Source: CAZIPZ01 sp964541075 (GTDB lineage Bacteria > Acidobacteriota > Terriglobia > 20CM-2-55-15). From it: a stretch of 43,389 nt of DNA. Location of the stretch: positions 1-43,389 of the forward strand of contig CAZIPZ010000004.1 of the NCBI GenBank assembly GCA_964541075.1, written 5' to 3'. Below, in pieces: positions 32,750 through 41,951 of this stretch. The translations under genes and the position numbers were made by a program. The notes below the pieces were generated by a model that saw only the letters and a program-made list of their open reading frames with translations, was not told where the DNA came from and searched no databases. How positions within the stretch are numbered: position 1 is the first letter of the stretch; every line of letters starts with the position of its first letter.

Positions 32750-33153
32750 GATTGCTTCTTGGGCGCAATCAGCTCACTGGCGATATAGATACTCCCTTGG
32801 CCTTGCTCCCTCACAAGTTTAGCCGCAGCGGCCAGACTCTGACCTTCCTCGATTTGAGCCAGCTTGATCAGCATCGGCAAATTTACGCCGGTGACGACTT
32901 CAACATGCTGGTCGAGGAAAGTCGAAGCGATATTGGTCGGTGTACCGCCAAACATATCCGTAAGGATCAACACCCCTTCAAGCCCTTTTACACGTTCAAT
33001 CGCCTTTTCAATCATGCTGGTCGCCATGCCCAGGTCGTCATGCCAGCCGAGAGAAACGGCTGCAATATGATGAACCTCGCCAACAATCATTTCCGCCGCG
33101 TTCAGCAGCTCAATGGCCAGCCGGCCGTGTGTAACAATAAGCCCGCCAATCAT
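32746..33153 (-). CDS. PTS EIIA component, mannose/fructose family
   Basis: The 135-residue protein is a mannose-type EIIA. The active H9 lies in GGLIVTHGRLAIELLNAAEMI, and the conserved LILTDMFGGTPTNIAS occurs at about 62-77. No EIIB, EIIC or EIID genes are adjacent, so it probably works as the phosphate-accepting output of a regulatory PTS, as described for such stand-alone EIIA genes in delta-type proteobacteria. The ATG at 33153 lacks a strong ribosome binding site. Confidence 0.93.
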   Translation of the reverse strand: MIGGLIVTHGRLAIELLNAAEMIVGEVHHIAAVSLGWHDDLGMATSMIEKAIERVKGLEGVLILTDMFGGTPTNIASTFLDQHVEVVTGVNLPMLIKLAQIEEGQSLAAAAKLVREQGQGSIYIASELIAPKKQS

Positions 33154-33208
33154 GGATAAATCTTAGCCGGATAAAAAGGAGAGGGGACAGGGAAATTTCC
33201 CGATTCTG

Positions 33209-34078
33209 CTATAAGGTCTTCTCGACGTCGCGGTGGGAGACTTTTACTCGGTAACTCTGGCTCTGCAGATGCTTTGCCACCTGGTTCGCAATGAATACCG
33301 AGCGATGCCGTCCCCCGGTGCATCCGATGGAGATGGTAAGGTAGGATTTGCCTTCCTTCTCGTATTGCGGAAGCAGGAAATCGACAAACTTATTCACGTG
33401 CTCCAGGAACGTTCCCGTCGCTGCATGGGAGTTCATGTAGTCGGCGACCTGCGCATCCGATCCGGTGTAGGGCTTCAATTGGGGAACAAAGTGCGGGTTT
33501 GGAAGAAACCGGACGTCGAACACCAGGTCGGAGTCGATCGGCACGCCGTATTTGAATCCAAAGCTGACCAAGGAAACCAGAAGCCTTCCATTGCGCTCTT
33601 CTTCAAAGAGGCTCACCGCCTGCTGTCGCAGTTCATGAATCGTGAAATGAGAAGTGTCCAGAATGTGGTCAGCAAGACCGCGTATCGGGGCGAGAAGCTG
33701 CCGCTCCTGAGCCACCGCTTCGAGCACAGGCAGGTTGGGATCCAATGGGTGCGGCCGTCTGGTTTCGCTGAACCGGCGCACCAGCACGGCGTCAGAAGCC
33801 TCCAGGAACCACAATTGAGTGTGAAAGCCTTCCCCCTTCTTCAATTCCGCAAGAGTCTCGGGAAAATGGCTCAGGGTTCCGCGCTCACGGACATCAATGA
33901 CGAGCGCCGCTTTCGTGGCTTCGTCTTCCGACTTGAGGATCAGTTCGTAGAACTTGCTTAGAAGACCGACTGGGAGATTATCGACGCAAAAGTATCCCCG
34001 ATCCTCAAGCGCCCGGAGGAAAGTTGCTTTGCCCGAGCCGCTGAGGCCGGTGATGATGACGACTGAAGACGGTTTCAA
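33209..34078 (-). CDS. rapZ: RNase adapter RapZ / nucleotide-binding protein (YvcJ family)
   Basis: The 289-residue P-loop protein starts KPSSVVIITGLSGSGKATFL, with the variant Walker A typical of RapZ/YvcJ. It then shows GYFCVDNLPVGLL, DVRERG, ETRRPHPL and the C-terminal ISIGCTGGRHRSVFIANQVA. In E. coli RapZ guides RNase E to the small RNA GlmZ; in other bacteria its role is less clear. The start is a TTG at 34078 overlapping the hpf stop (TTGA), so it is coupled to hpf. It lies next to PTS genes, as is common. Confidence 0.95.
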   Translation of the reverse strand: MKPSSVVIITGLSGSGKATFLRALEDRGYFCVDNLPVGLLSKFYELILKSEDEATKAALVIDVRERGTLSHFPETLAELKKGEGFHTQLWFLEASDAVLVRRFSETRRPHPLDPNLPVLEAVAQERQLLAPIRGLADHILDTSHFTIHELRQQAVSLFEEERNGRLLVSLVSFGFKYGVPIDSDLVFDVRFLPNPHFVPQLKPYTGSDAQVADYMNSHAATGTFLEHVNKFVDFLLPQYEKEGKSYLTISIGCTGGRHRSVFIANQVAKHLQSQSYRVKVSHRDVEKTL

Positions 34079-34620
34079 GCTTCAGGCTCGATCCAACCGA
34101 TGTTTCCGTCCCGCCGCTTATAGACGACATTCAAGCGAGCGGTCTCGGCGTTGCGAAAAACGAGGAATTCGTTATCGGAGTCGCCAACCTCGACGGCGGC
34201 GTCATCCACACTCATCGGCTTTGCGGCAATCTCGTGCGTACGGATGATTCGAGGAAGCTTCTCGCCGAGCGCTTCTTCAATCTCAACCAGGGACGTAGGC
34301 GTCACGACCCCCGCACCGTTGCTTCGGCGCTTCCGCGCCATATTGCGGCCCTTCGATTTGAGAATCTGCTTCTCGACTTTGTCGAGAACGGCCGCGATCG
34401 AAGTGTACATATCGGTGGATACTTCCTCGCTATGATGAAAGTCCTGGCGCGTCTTGATGTTCACTTCCGCGACGTGGCGCTGGTGTTTTTCGACGGTGAG
34501 GATGAAATGAGCTTCGATGACCTCGTCCGCAACGCCTCGTAGTTTTTCGAGTCGATCCGTTGCGAACTTTTTTAGCGGCTCAGTAACTTCGATATGGCGA
34601 CCCGTAATGTCGACCTGCAT
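34075..34620 (-). CDS. hpf: Ribosome hibernation promoting factor, long form
   Basis: The 181-residue protein is the long type that forms 100S ribosome dimers. The N-terminal HPF/YfiA domain (1-100) starts MQVDITGRHIEVTEPLKKFA. The C-terminal dimerisation domain (about 120-181) contains MSVDDAAVEVGDSDNEFLVFR. A basic stretch, SKGRNMARKRR, joins them. GGAGG precedes the ATG. It follows rpoN by 15 bases, a common arrangement, so it is probably co-transcribed with rpoN. Confidence 0.95.
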   Translation of the reverse strand: MQVDITGRHIEVTEPLKKFATDRLEKLRGVADEVIEAHFILTVEKHQRHVAEVNIKTRQDFHHSEEVSTDMYTSIAAVLDKVEKQILKSKGRNMARKRRSNGAGVVTPTSLVEIEEALGEKLPRIIRTHEIAAKPMSVDDAAVEVGDSDNEFLVFRNAETARLNVVYKRRDGNIGWIEPEA

Positions 34621-34635
34621 AAGGGCCCTCCGTTT

Positions 34636-36195
34636 TCAGGATCTGACGCGGCGCTGATGAGTGCTGGGGATCTTCAGGTCCTCCCGATACTTCGTAATAC
34701 TGCGACGCGTCACCGAGATGCCTTCGTCCTTCAACATGTGCGCGATTTTTTCATCGGTGAGCGGATTTCTCGGGTCTTCCATTTCGATAAATTTTTTCAC
34801 CTTCCGCTTCACGATCAATAGCGATGTTCCGTTGCCCATTGGCCCATTCACGGCCTCCGAGAAGAAGTATCGAAGTTCGAACACGCCTTGAGCGGTGTGC
34901 GCGAACTTGTTGGCAACGGCGCGACTGACGGTGGATGGATGGACTCCGACTTCCTCAGCGACGTCCTTGATCATCATAGGCTTCAGACAGTCGATGCCCT
35001 TATCCAAAAACTCGGTCTGGCGACGGATGACCGCTTCGCACACCTTCACAATGATGTGCTTTCGTTGTTCGATGTTTTTCAGCAGCTGCACAGCCGACTT
35101 GAAGCAATCCTTGACGTAGTTTTTCACATCCTTGTTCAGCGCACCCCGCTCAAGCATGTGGCGGTAAGTCGGGCTCAAACGAAGCTGCGGCACTTCATCT
35201 TCGTTAGTCACGACTGTGTATTGGCCGCCGACCTTCACGATAAAGACATCCGGTTCAATCAATCGAGGCTGCGTGCGGTTATATTTCTGTCCTGGGCGCG
35301 GATCCAGGTGTTTGATGATCTCGACGGCTTCCATGACGGCTTCCAACGGCTTGTTCAACGCCTTCGCGATTTCCTTGAACTGCTTGTTCTGCAGCTTGTG
35401 AAGATGATCACGTACAACTTCCACCGCGTGGGAGTTGTCCTCCTCCTCACCGAGCACCTCAAGCTGAAGCAGGAGACACTCGCGCAGATCACGGGCCGCA
35501 ACGCCCGGCGGATCGAAGTGTTGAACGATTTCCAGAGCCTTTTGCACGTCTTCCAGTGAGTGCTCGCCGCTCTCTGCGATCTCTTCGAGGGTGATGGGTA
35601 TCTCGCGTCCGTTTTCGTCGACGGCGGCAAGATATCCATCCTCATTGAGGTTGCCGATGATCGAATGGCATGCAAGCCGGAGATTCTCCTCGATCGTGGA
35701 AAGCCCCAACTGCCACTCCAGGTGATCTGTGAGCGTGGGCGGCTTTGCTAGAAAGTTCTCAAACGAGGGCTTCTCGAAAATTTCCGTCTCGCGAGGGCGT
35801 GATGCGCCGTCATTGAGGTAGTTGTCGAAACTCTGAAAATCGATATCCCCGTATGGATCATCAGCGGAGGTGGGCTCGGACGGAGTTTCTACGGCAACCT
35901 CTGTAGGAGCAACCCGCTCCTCACAGTGATCGCGGGCCGCGGCTTCGGCCAAGGCTTCATACTGAACGTCTCCGCCATCCACCTCTGCACCATCGCTCGC
36001 CTCGGCTTCCGACGGCGGCGTTTCCATGATCTCGGTGCCTTCTTCGAGCACTGGATTCTGCACCAGTTCCTGCTGAATCATCTCGGTCAGTTCGAGCTTA
36101 TTGAGGGTGAGAAGACTCACCATCTGCACCAGACCGGGAGTGAGGACCTGCTTCTGGGAGAGTTTCGCTACTAGCTTCGGTTCCAAATACGCCAT
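34636..36195 (-). CDS. rpoN: RNA polymerase sigma-54 factor
   Basis: The 519-residue sigma factor has region I (LSQKQVLTPGLVQMVSLLTL and the following leucine/glutamine stretch to residue 50). An acidic region II follows (about 55-125), then the core-binding domain (about 140-330). The helix-turn-helix is VHPSTVSRAVANKF, and the RpoN box TRRSITKYRE is at about 496-505. It recognises -24/-12 promoters with enhancer-binding ATPases. The gene sits between lptB and hpf, a conserved order. Confidence 0.97.
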   Translation of the reverse strand: MAYLEPKLVAKLSQKQVLTPGLVQMVSLLTLNKLELTEMIQQELVQNPVLEEGTEIMETPPSEAEASDGAEVDGGDVQYEALAEAAARDHCEERVAPTEVAVETPSEPTSADDPYGDIDFQSFDNYLNDGASRPRETEIFEKPSFENFLAKPPTLTDHLEWQLGLSTIEENLRLACHSIIGNLNEDGYLAAVDENGREIPITLEEIAESGEHSLEDVQKALEIVQHFDPPGVAARDLRECLLLQLEVLGEEEDNSHAVEVVRDHLHKLQNKQFKEIAKALNKPLEAVMEAVEIIKHLDPRPGQKYNRTQPRLIEPDVFIVKVGGQYTVVTNEDEVPQLRLSPTYRHMLERGALNKDVKNYVKDCFKSAVQLLKNIEQRKHIIVKVCEAVIRRQTEFLDKGIDCLKPMMIKDVAEEVGVHPSTVSRAVANKFAHTAQGVFELRYFFSEAVNGPMGNGTSLLIVKRKVKKFIEMEDPRNPLTDEKIAHMLKDEGISVTRRSITKYREDLKIPSTHQRRVRS

Positions 36196-36209
36196 AAGTA
36201 CGACTACTT

Positions 36210-36935
36210 CTAATTTAGACTGAAATGTTCTCCCAGATAAACCCTTTTGACTTCATTGTCATTACCGAGTTCCTTTGGAGTTCCGGATCGAAAAATCGAT
36301 CCATTATTGATGATATAAGCGCGATCAGTGACCTGCAAGGTTTCTCTGACGTTGTGATCGGTGATGAGAACCCCGATGCGCTTGGTTTTCAGCTGATTCA
36401 CGATCTTTTGGATTTCCAGCACAGTAATTGGATCGATCCCCGAAAACGGCTCATCCAGAAGTATGAACTTCGGTGAAATAACCAGAGACCTCGCTATTTC
36501 AACACGCCGGCGTTCGCCTCCTGAAAGTGTATCGCCGAGACTTTTTCGGACGTGAGCAATACCAAATTCCTCCAACAAATGTTCCAGGCGTTCCCGCCGC
36601 TCCTGCCTCGATAGGGGTAATGTTTCCAAAATCGCCATAATGTTGGCCTCGACGGTCAACTTACGGAATACTGATGCCTCTTGCGGGAGATAGCTGATTC
36701 CATTTTTCGCCCGCAAATACATTGGCAGATCCGTAATGTCGTGGCTGCCAAGCAGAATGGAGCCGGAGTCGGGGCGAGTCAAACCCACGATGATATAGAA
36801 AGTCGTCGTTTTCCCAGCCCCATTAGGACCCAGCAATCCAACGACCTCTCCTTCTTCAACCACGAGGCTGACGTTGCGGACAACCTTGCGACCTTTGTAA
36901 GACTTGGAGACTTCAACCGTAGAGAGGGCTGCCAT
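36210..36935 (-). CDS. lptB: LPS export ABC transporter ATP-binding protein
   Basis: The 241-residue ATPase starts at the ATG at 36935, preceded by GGAAG 12 bases upstream. Signatures are Walker A GPNGAGKTT, Q-loop SYLPQEASVFRKLTVEANI, the ABC signature LSGGERRRVEIARSL, Walker B FILLDEPFSGIDP, and the LptB C-terminal segment VKRVYLGEHFSLN. LptB powers LptFG, moving lipopolysaccharide from the inner membrane. It follows the LptC/LptA fusion gene, its partner. lptF/lptG are not in this window. Confidence 0.96.
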   Translation of the reverse strand: MAALSTVEVSKSYKGRKVVRNVSLVVEEGEVVGLLGPNGAGKTTTFYIIVGLTRPDSGSILLGSHDITDLPMYLRAKNGISYLPQEASVFRKLTVEANIMAILETLPLSRQERRERLEHLLEEFGIAHVRKSLGDTLSGGERRRVEIARSLVISPKFILLDEPFSGIDPITVLEIQKIVNQLKTKRIGVLITDHNVRETLQVTDRAYIINNGSIFRSGTPKELGNDNEVKRVYLGEHFSLN

Positions 36936-36959
36936 CAATAAAATACTTCCGCTCTAAAA

Positions 36960-38975
36960 TCATCGTTTCAGTTTGGCTGCTGCACGCCTGTTTTGATCAC
37001 CTTCGACAGAGATCCTGTCGCCCTTTGCATCCATAACCAGACGAGAACCTTCAACTAATCCCTGATTCTTATCGAAAACCTGAGCATTTTTCCCCGTAAG
37101 TATGACTCGATCATTGCGCGCGTCGTATATCGCCTCGTCACCGCGGGCCTGGCGCTCATGCGAAACGACCACGACATCGCCGCGGGCTAAAATTTCCTCC
37201 ACTTCGTTTTCGCCCAGCTTGATAGTCATCTCCCGCGTGTCGATCTGCAGGTCCTGCTTCTGTACACGAACATTTTCCGTGTAGTAAGCCGTTCGGCGCC
37301 GATCATCGTACCGAAGTTTGCCGGCGGTGGTCCTAACCGTATCGAAGGTTGATTGGACATTACCGTCGGCGCGCAGAACATTGTCGGCTTTTGATGCTTC
37401 CAACCGGTCTGCCTGTATATACGCATTCTCGCGCCATAAACGAACGCCGGAAGTGTAAACAACCCTGTTCGCATCCCCCTGGGCGCGGCCTGCGGATACC
37501 AGGACCGGTTCGGCGCCGTTTTTGGTAAGAGTTTTGACATTGGTTGTTGCGATGAATGAATTTCCGGACTGATTCAGCCGGATTTGATCCGCTTCGAGAT
37601 GCATCTCGGAATCCGACACGACCGAGGATCCACGAAGCGCGACAACGTTTCCTCCGTCTTCGAACCTGGCGCTCGCTGCCCGTCCCTTCCGCTCGCCTTC
37701 GTTAAACTGAAAATTTCCGGACTGCTCCAGTTCGATAAGTTGATTGTTCCGGCTGTCAAAACGCGCTTCCGTTTGATCCGCCGAAGTCCTCCGGTTATTC
37801 GAACGTATAGTGGCTCGATTACGCGTTGCGAAGGTCACCATCTCTCCCTGCTGTATGGTGAACTGCTTTCCTTCGATCAGAGCTTCGCCCACTTGCAGAA
37901 CGGATTCCTCTTCAGTAGAAACTGCGCCTGCTCCATTGCTCCATATTCTGCTGGCGCGAAGCGAGCGGTCGGGGCCGAAAGTCATCCGTGCATTCTGGCG
38001 CGCCTCCAACATGCTTAGCCTATTTGATGAATCGAACATTGCATCCATTTCACCGCCGGTCAGCGTTTGCGGACCGGTAGCTGCCAGTTTCTGCAATTCG
38101 GCTTCACCGCGAGTCCGTACACGCACCAAGGCTCCAGATGTGGATAGCGCCGCTTCAAGCCAGCTGGCCCGCAAACGAACAATGTCGTTTCCTCCGTCTT
38201 CCCGGGACTCCCCGGTGACGGATTCTTCGATCACGATCGTCCTGGGCTTAAAACTTTCCGGCTCAAGCAGAGCGCGACCGCGCGCTCCTTTCAGCCAACT
38301 GCCCGCTGATTCCAGATGAACACCGCCTTCCACCGCAGCCCAACCTTCGGCTTTATGAAATGTAGCGGCGCCAGCATCAAGAGAGGCGCCGGACGTCGTC
38401 TTGACCTTGACGTTCCCCACAAGCTTTAGCAGACCGGCGCCAAGCGCGTACTCGAATTGATTGGCTTCACCGGTTAAAGATCCAACTTGATCCAGGGTGG
38501 TTCGCTGCCCCGAAGCAATAAGCCTGTTCCCGTGGTTGTAAGTCATCTCTTCGGTGCGCACCCAGGTCCTGTCATCGAGTTGAAGCTCAACGGCCCCGGT
38601 GAAACGAATGTCGTTGACGGCTTCATCGTAGCTGCATGTTTTGCTGCGGACGTGCTGCACGGGATCATCGACGGTTGCACCGTTCACGATCACCTCGACG
38701 TCCTCCAACATGTACCTGTTATCCGTGAATCCCAGATTCGTTTTTGCCTTGATCGAAAAAAGGGTGCGGCCGCCTTCTGTCCGGGAGAACGTGAACCCTT
38801 CGGTCAATACGGCCAGATCCTGAGGCAGGATCTGCGCACGAGGAGCAACGGCTTGTTGATCCCTGCGAGACCAATAACTGAATGCCGCCAAGCCGATCAA
38901 CATCACCAACAAAGCTGGAATCACGATCCGGAGTGCGCGAACTAAACGGTGGCTGGAGATGGCAAGGATCGGCAT
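36960..38975 (-). CDS. Large LptC-LptA fusion-like LPS transport protein
   Basis: The 671-residue protein has one N-terminal membrane helix (about 12-34: VRALRIVIPALLVMLIGLAA), as in LptC. It is followed by an LptC-like start of the periplasmic part (LAVLTEGFTFSRTEGGRTLF). Many repeated beta-jellyroll-like segments extend over the rest, of the kind found in OstA/LptA: DEAVNDIRFTGAVELQ, DNVLRADGNVQSTFD, GENEVEEILARGDVVVVS, and DARNDRVILTGKN near the end. Usual LptC (about 190 aa) plus LptA (about 185 aa) would give at most 400 residues, so the middle is extended. It probably forms a long bridge for lipopolysaccharide across the periplasm. It is followed by lptB. The assignment of boundaries is by eye. 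Confidence 0.88.
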   Translation of the reverse strand: MPILAISSHRLVRALRIVIPALLVMLIGLAAFSYWSRRDQQAVAPRAQILPQDLAVLTEGFTFSRTEGGRTLFSIKAKTNLGFTDNRYMLEDVEVIVNGATVDDPVQHVRSKTCSYDEAVNDIRFTGAVELQLDDRTWVRTEEMTYNHGNRLIASGQRTTLDQVGSLTGEANQFEYALGAGLLKLVGNVKVKTTSGASLDAGAATFHKAEGWAAVEGGVHLESAGSWLKGARGRALLEPESFKPRTIVIEESVTGESREDGGNDIVRLRASWLEAALSTSGALVRVRTRGEAELQKLAATGPQTLTGGEMDAMFDSSNRLSMLEARQNARMTFGPDRSLRASRIWSNGAGAVSTEEESVLQVGEALIEGKQFTIQQGEMVTFATRNRATIRSNNRRTSADQTEARFDSRNNQLIELEQSGNFQFNEGERKGRAASARFEDGGNVVALRGSSVVSDSEMHLEADQIRLNQSGNSFIATTNVKTLTKNGAEPVLVSAGRAQGDANRVVYTSGVRLWRENAYIQADRLEASKADNVLRADGNVQSTFDTVRTTAGKLRYDDRRRTAYYTENVRVQKQDLQIDTREMTIKLGENEVEEILARGDVVVVSHERQARGDEAIYDARNDRVILTGKNAQVFDKNQGLVEGSRLVMDAKGDRISVEGDQNRRAAAKLKR

Positions 38976-39126
38976 TGTATAAGGTTAGACACGGCGGCTG
39001 TCGGCAACGTATGCAACTGTTTTATCGGGGGGCTCACTGAGAGCGCCCGCCTTACTCATTCGGACTCACTTAGCATACAATACGTGCCCATTCCCTCCGA
39101 ACTACGAGCTAAGGAGATGATCGCCC

Positions 39127-39615
39127 ATGAACATTAAGATGAAGATCAACGGAAAGCTCTATGAGAAGGATGTAGAGCCGCGGCTGCTTCTCACTCATTT
39201 CATACGCGACGTCGCCGGCTTGACGGGAACCCACATCGGTTGCGAGACCAGCATTTGCGGAGCCTGCACCGTTCTGGCAGGCGGTCTTGCCGTGAAATCA
39301 TGCACGATGTTCGCGGTTCAGGCAGACGCAACGGAGATTGTCACCATCGAAGGCATGGCCAAAGATGGAAATCTGCACCCGTTGCAGGAAAGTTTCTGGG
39401 AAGAACATGGACTTCAATGCGGGTATTGCACACCTGGAATGATCCTGTGTTCGCACCAGCTGCTCTCGCGTAACGCGACGCCCACCGAATCCGAAATTCG
39501 AACGGCGCTTGACGGTAATTTGTGCCGGTGTACGGGCTATCAAAACATCGTTAAAGCCGTGCAAAGCGCTTCGGGAAAAATGAAACGCACCAGCAAACTC
39601 GCCGCCGGCGACTAG
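39127..39615 (+). CDS. coxS: [2Fe-2S] subunit of a xanthine oxidase/CO dehydrogenase-family enzyme
   Basis: The 162-residue protein holds two [2Fe-2S] clusters. The plant-ferredoxin-type one is bound by C39, C44 and C47 (GCETSICGACTV) and C59; the second by C98, C101, C133 and C135 (QCGYCTPGM and NLCRCTGYQN). AAGGAG lies 10 bases before the ATG. It passes electrons from the molybdenum site to FAD. It is first in an S-L-M-G operon divergent from the lptCA gene. A TACAAT at 39076-39081 might be a -10 box, but I see no matching -35. Confidence 0.95.
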   Translation: MNIKMKINGKLYEKDVEPRLLLTHFIRDVAGLTGTHIGCETSICGACTVLAGGLAVKSCTMFAVQADATEIVTIEGMAKDGNLHPLQESFWEEHGLQCGYCTPGMILCSHQLLSRNATPTESEIRTALDGNLCRCTGYQNIVKAVQSASGKMKRTSKLAAGD

Positions 39616-39623
39616 GAGGAGCA

Positions 39624-41951
39624 ATGACTCAACGTTATGTCGGACAGGCAATAAAAAGAAAAGAAGACCCGCGACTTGTTTTGGGCGCTTCGTCTTACGT
39701 AGACGATATCGTTATGCCGGGAATGCTTCATGTGGCGATTGTGCGAAGCATCCATGCTCACGCAAAGATCAAACGCATTGACGTCTCGAGAGCCCAAGCC
39801 GCCCCTGGCGTTCAAGCGGTCGTGACCGGTGAGGAACTCGCGGCGAATTGCGGCCCAGTCCCCGCCGCTGGAGAAATTCAGGGAATGAAACGGCCGCAGA
39901 GGACCATTCTTGCCGTGAGTAAGGTTCGATTTGTCGGGGAGCCTGTCGCCGCGGTTGTGGCAACGGATAAATATGTCGCCAGGGACGCGGCGGACCTGAT
40001 TTCCATCGATTATGAACCGCTCCCGGCCGTCACCAATCCAGAGAAAGCAATGGAAGCGAGCAGCCCGCGCCTCTATGACGAATTTACAGACAACATTGCT
40101 TATCACTTTGGTTTCGACAGCGGCGCAACGGATGAGGCATTCAAGAAAGCTGACCTTATCGTCAAAGAACGATTTATCAATCAGCGCCTTGCTCCAATCT
40201 CGATGGAAACCCGCGGCGCTGTAGCAGCGGTTCAGGCGCCCGATAATGAACTTGTCGTCTGGTCGTCCACACAGATTCCGCACCTGCTTCGAACTCAACT
40301 CGCTTTGATGCTTCGCATTCCGGAAAATCGCACCCGAGTAATCGCTCCTGAAGTCGGCGGCGGCTTCGGCTGCAAGCTGAATGTCTATGCGGAAGAGGCT
40401 CTCGTTGGATATCTCGCCAGAAAGACGGGCCATCCCGTCAAGTGGATCGAGGGCAGAAGAGAGAATCTGGCCGGCACGATTCACGGACGCGACCAGATCC
40501 ATGACGTCGAACTTGGGCTGAAGAACGACGGAACGATTGTCGCAATGAAGGTCAGGGCCGTTGCGGATCTAGGAGCCTACCTTCAGCTTCTCACTGCAAT
40601 CATTCCGACCTTGACCGGTTTGCTCGCCCCGGGGGCGTATAAAGTTCCTTCCTTAAAATTTGACCTGTATGGTGTGCTGACGAACAAGATGGCCACGGAT
40701 GCTTATCGCGGCGCCGGACGCCCTGAAGCAACGTATCTGATTGAACGCATCGTGGACATTGCAGCCCAACGACTCAAGATCGATCCGGTGGAAATCCGCC
40801 GCAAGAATTTTCCCAAATCAAGTGAATTTCCTTTCCAGACATCAGGGGGCGTCGTCTATGACAGCGCGAACTATGAAAAGGCTCTCGATCGCGCCCTTGA
40901 AATGGCGGACTACAAAGGCCTGCGGCAAAAGCAGGCTGAGTTTCGAAAAAAAGGCAAGTTGATGGGCATCGGCCTTTCCTCTTACGTCGAGATTTGTGCG
41001 ATGGGTCCATCGACGGCAATGCCGGCTGGAGGATGGGAGAGCGGAACGGTCCGTATTGAGCCGACAGGCAAAGTTACGGTCCTCACTGGAGCGTCCCCGC
41101 ATGGACAAGGCCAGGAAACGACGTTTGCTCAAATCGCCGCCGATGAATTCGGCATCAGCATGGAGGATGTCGTGGTAATCCATGGCGACACTGCCAGAAT
41201 TCCTTATGGCATTGGAACATTCGGCAGCCGCGCTTCAGCCGTGGGAGGCACTGCAATGTACCTTGCTGTTCAGGACCTGAAGGAGAAAATGAAAAAAATT
41301 GCGGCCCATCTGCTCGAAACCGCCCCGGACGCCATCGATTTCGATGAAGGAAAAATCGGCGTGAAGGGCGATAGGGCTCGCTCGCTCAATTTCATCGACG
41401 TCGTCAGCGCGGCTTATATGGCCCGAAGACTGCCGGCGGGAGTTGAACCGGGACTGGAAGCCACTCGGTTTTTCGAACCATCAAACTTCACCTTTCCGTT
41501 TGGAACTCACATTTGCGTCGTGGAAATCGACGAAGAGACAGGCGAACCCAAAATCACAAAATACGTCGCCGTGGACGATTGCGGCAACGTCATCAATCCT
41601 CTGCTGGTCGAAGGGCAGGTTCACGGCGGAATTGTTCAGGGCATTGCCCAAGCTCTGTACGAAGAAGTCATCTACGACGAGAACGGACAGCTTCTCACAG
41701 GCTCCCTCATGGACTACGCTCTTCCGCGCGCGCACGACCTTCCGAATCTTGAGCTCGGCAGGACCGTCACGCCGTCACCTGTAAATCCTATGGGCGTAAA
41801 AGGCGTTGGTGAAGCTGGAACGATTGGATCGACGCCGGCCGTCGTCAATGCCATCGTCGATGCTCTAGCCCCAATGGGGGTTACGCATATCGACATGCCG
41901 GTCCGATCGGAAAAGATATGGAGAATTCTCAGAGGGAGGAAAGCGTCATGA
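39624..41951 (+). CDS. coxL: Molybdenum-binding large subunit, form II CO dehydrogenase-like
   Basis: The 775-residue catalytic subunit binds molybdopterin cytosine dinucleotide. The active-site loop reads AYRGAGR (360-366), as in form II enzymes; form I CO dehydrogenases have AYxCSFR. The catalytic glutamate is E730 in GVGEAGTIGS. Other landmarks are GGGFGCKLNVYAEEALVGYLA and QGQETTFAQIAADE. AGGAGG precedes the ATG. Form II proteins are often named CO dehydrogenase, but most have no proven CO activity and may hydroxylate other substrates. The gene order S-L-M also favours form II over the M-S-L order of form I. Its stop overlaps coxM (ATGA). Confidence 0.95.
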   Translation: MTQRYVGQAIKRKEDPRLVLGASSYVDDIVMPGMLHVAIVRSIHAHAKIKRIDVSRAQAAPGVQAVVTGEELAANCGPVPAAGEIQGMKRPQRTILAVSKVRFVGEPVAAVVATDKYVARDAADLISIDYEPLPAVTNPEKAMEASSPRLYDEFTDNIAYHFGFDSGATDEAFKKADLIVKERFINQRLAPISMETRGAVAAVQAPDNELVVWSSTQIPHLLRTQLALMLRIPENRTRVIAPEVGGGFGCKLNVYAEEALVGYLARKTGHPVKWIEGRRENLAGTIHGRDQIHDVELGLKNDGTIVAMKVRAVADLGAYLQLLTAIIPTLTGLLAPGAYKVPSLKFDLYGVLTNKMATDAYRGAGRPEATYLIERIVDIAAQRLKIDPVEIRRKNFPKSSEFPFQTSGGVVYDSANYEKALDRALEMADYKGLRQKQAEFRKKGKLMGIGLSSYVEICAMGPSTAMPAGGWESGTVRIEPTGKVTVLTGASPHGQGQETTFAQIAADEFGISMEDVVVIHGDTARIPYGIGTFGSRASAVGGTAMYLAVQDLKEKMKKIAAHLLETAPDAIDFDEGKIGVKGDRARSLNFIDVVSAAYMARRLPAGVEPGLEATRFFEPSNFTFPFGTHICVVEIDEETGEPKITKYVAVDDCGNVINPLLVEGQVHGGIVQGIAQALYEEVIYDENGQLLTGSLMDYALPRAHDLPNLELGRTVTPSPVNPMGVKGVGEAGTIGSTPAVVNAIVDALAPMGVTHIDMPVRSEKIWRILRGRKAS

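Noticed and set aside
34888..35559. 223-codon open frame on the plus strand
   Set aside because: It is antisense to rpoN and shows no recognisable domain.
39612..40502. 296-codon open frame on the minus strand
   Set aside because: It is antisense to coxL, whose family motifs are clear; no domain or ribosome binding site supports the reverse frame.
39127..41951. True (form I) carbon monoxide dehydrogenase
   Set aside because: The active-site loop is AYRGAGR and the order is S-L-M, both of form II type, so a CO-oxidising function is not claimed.
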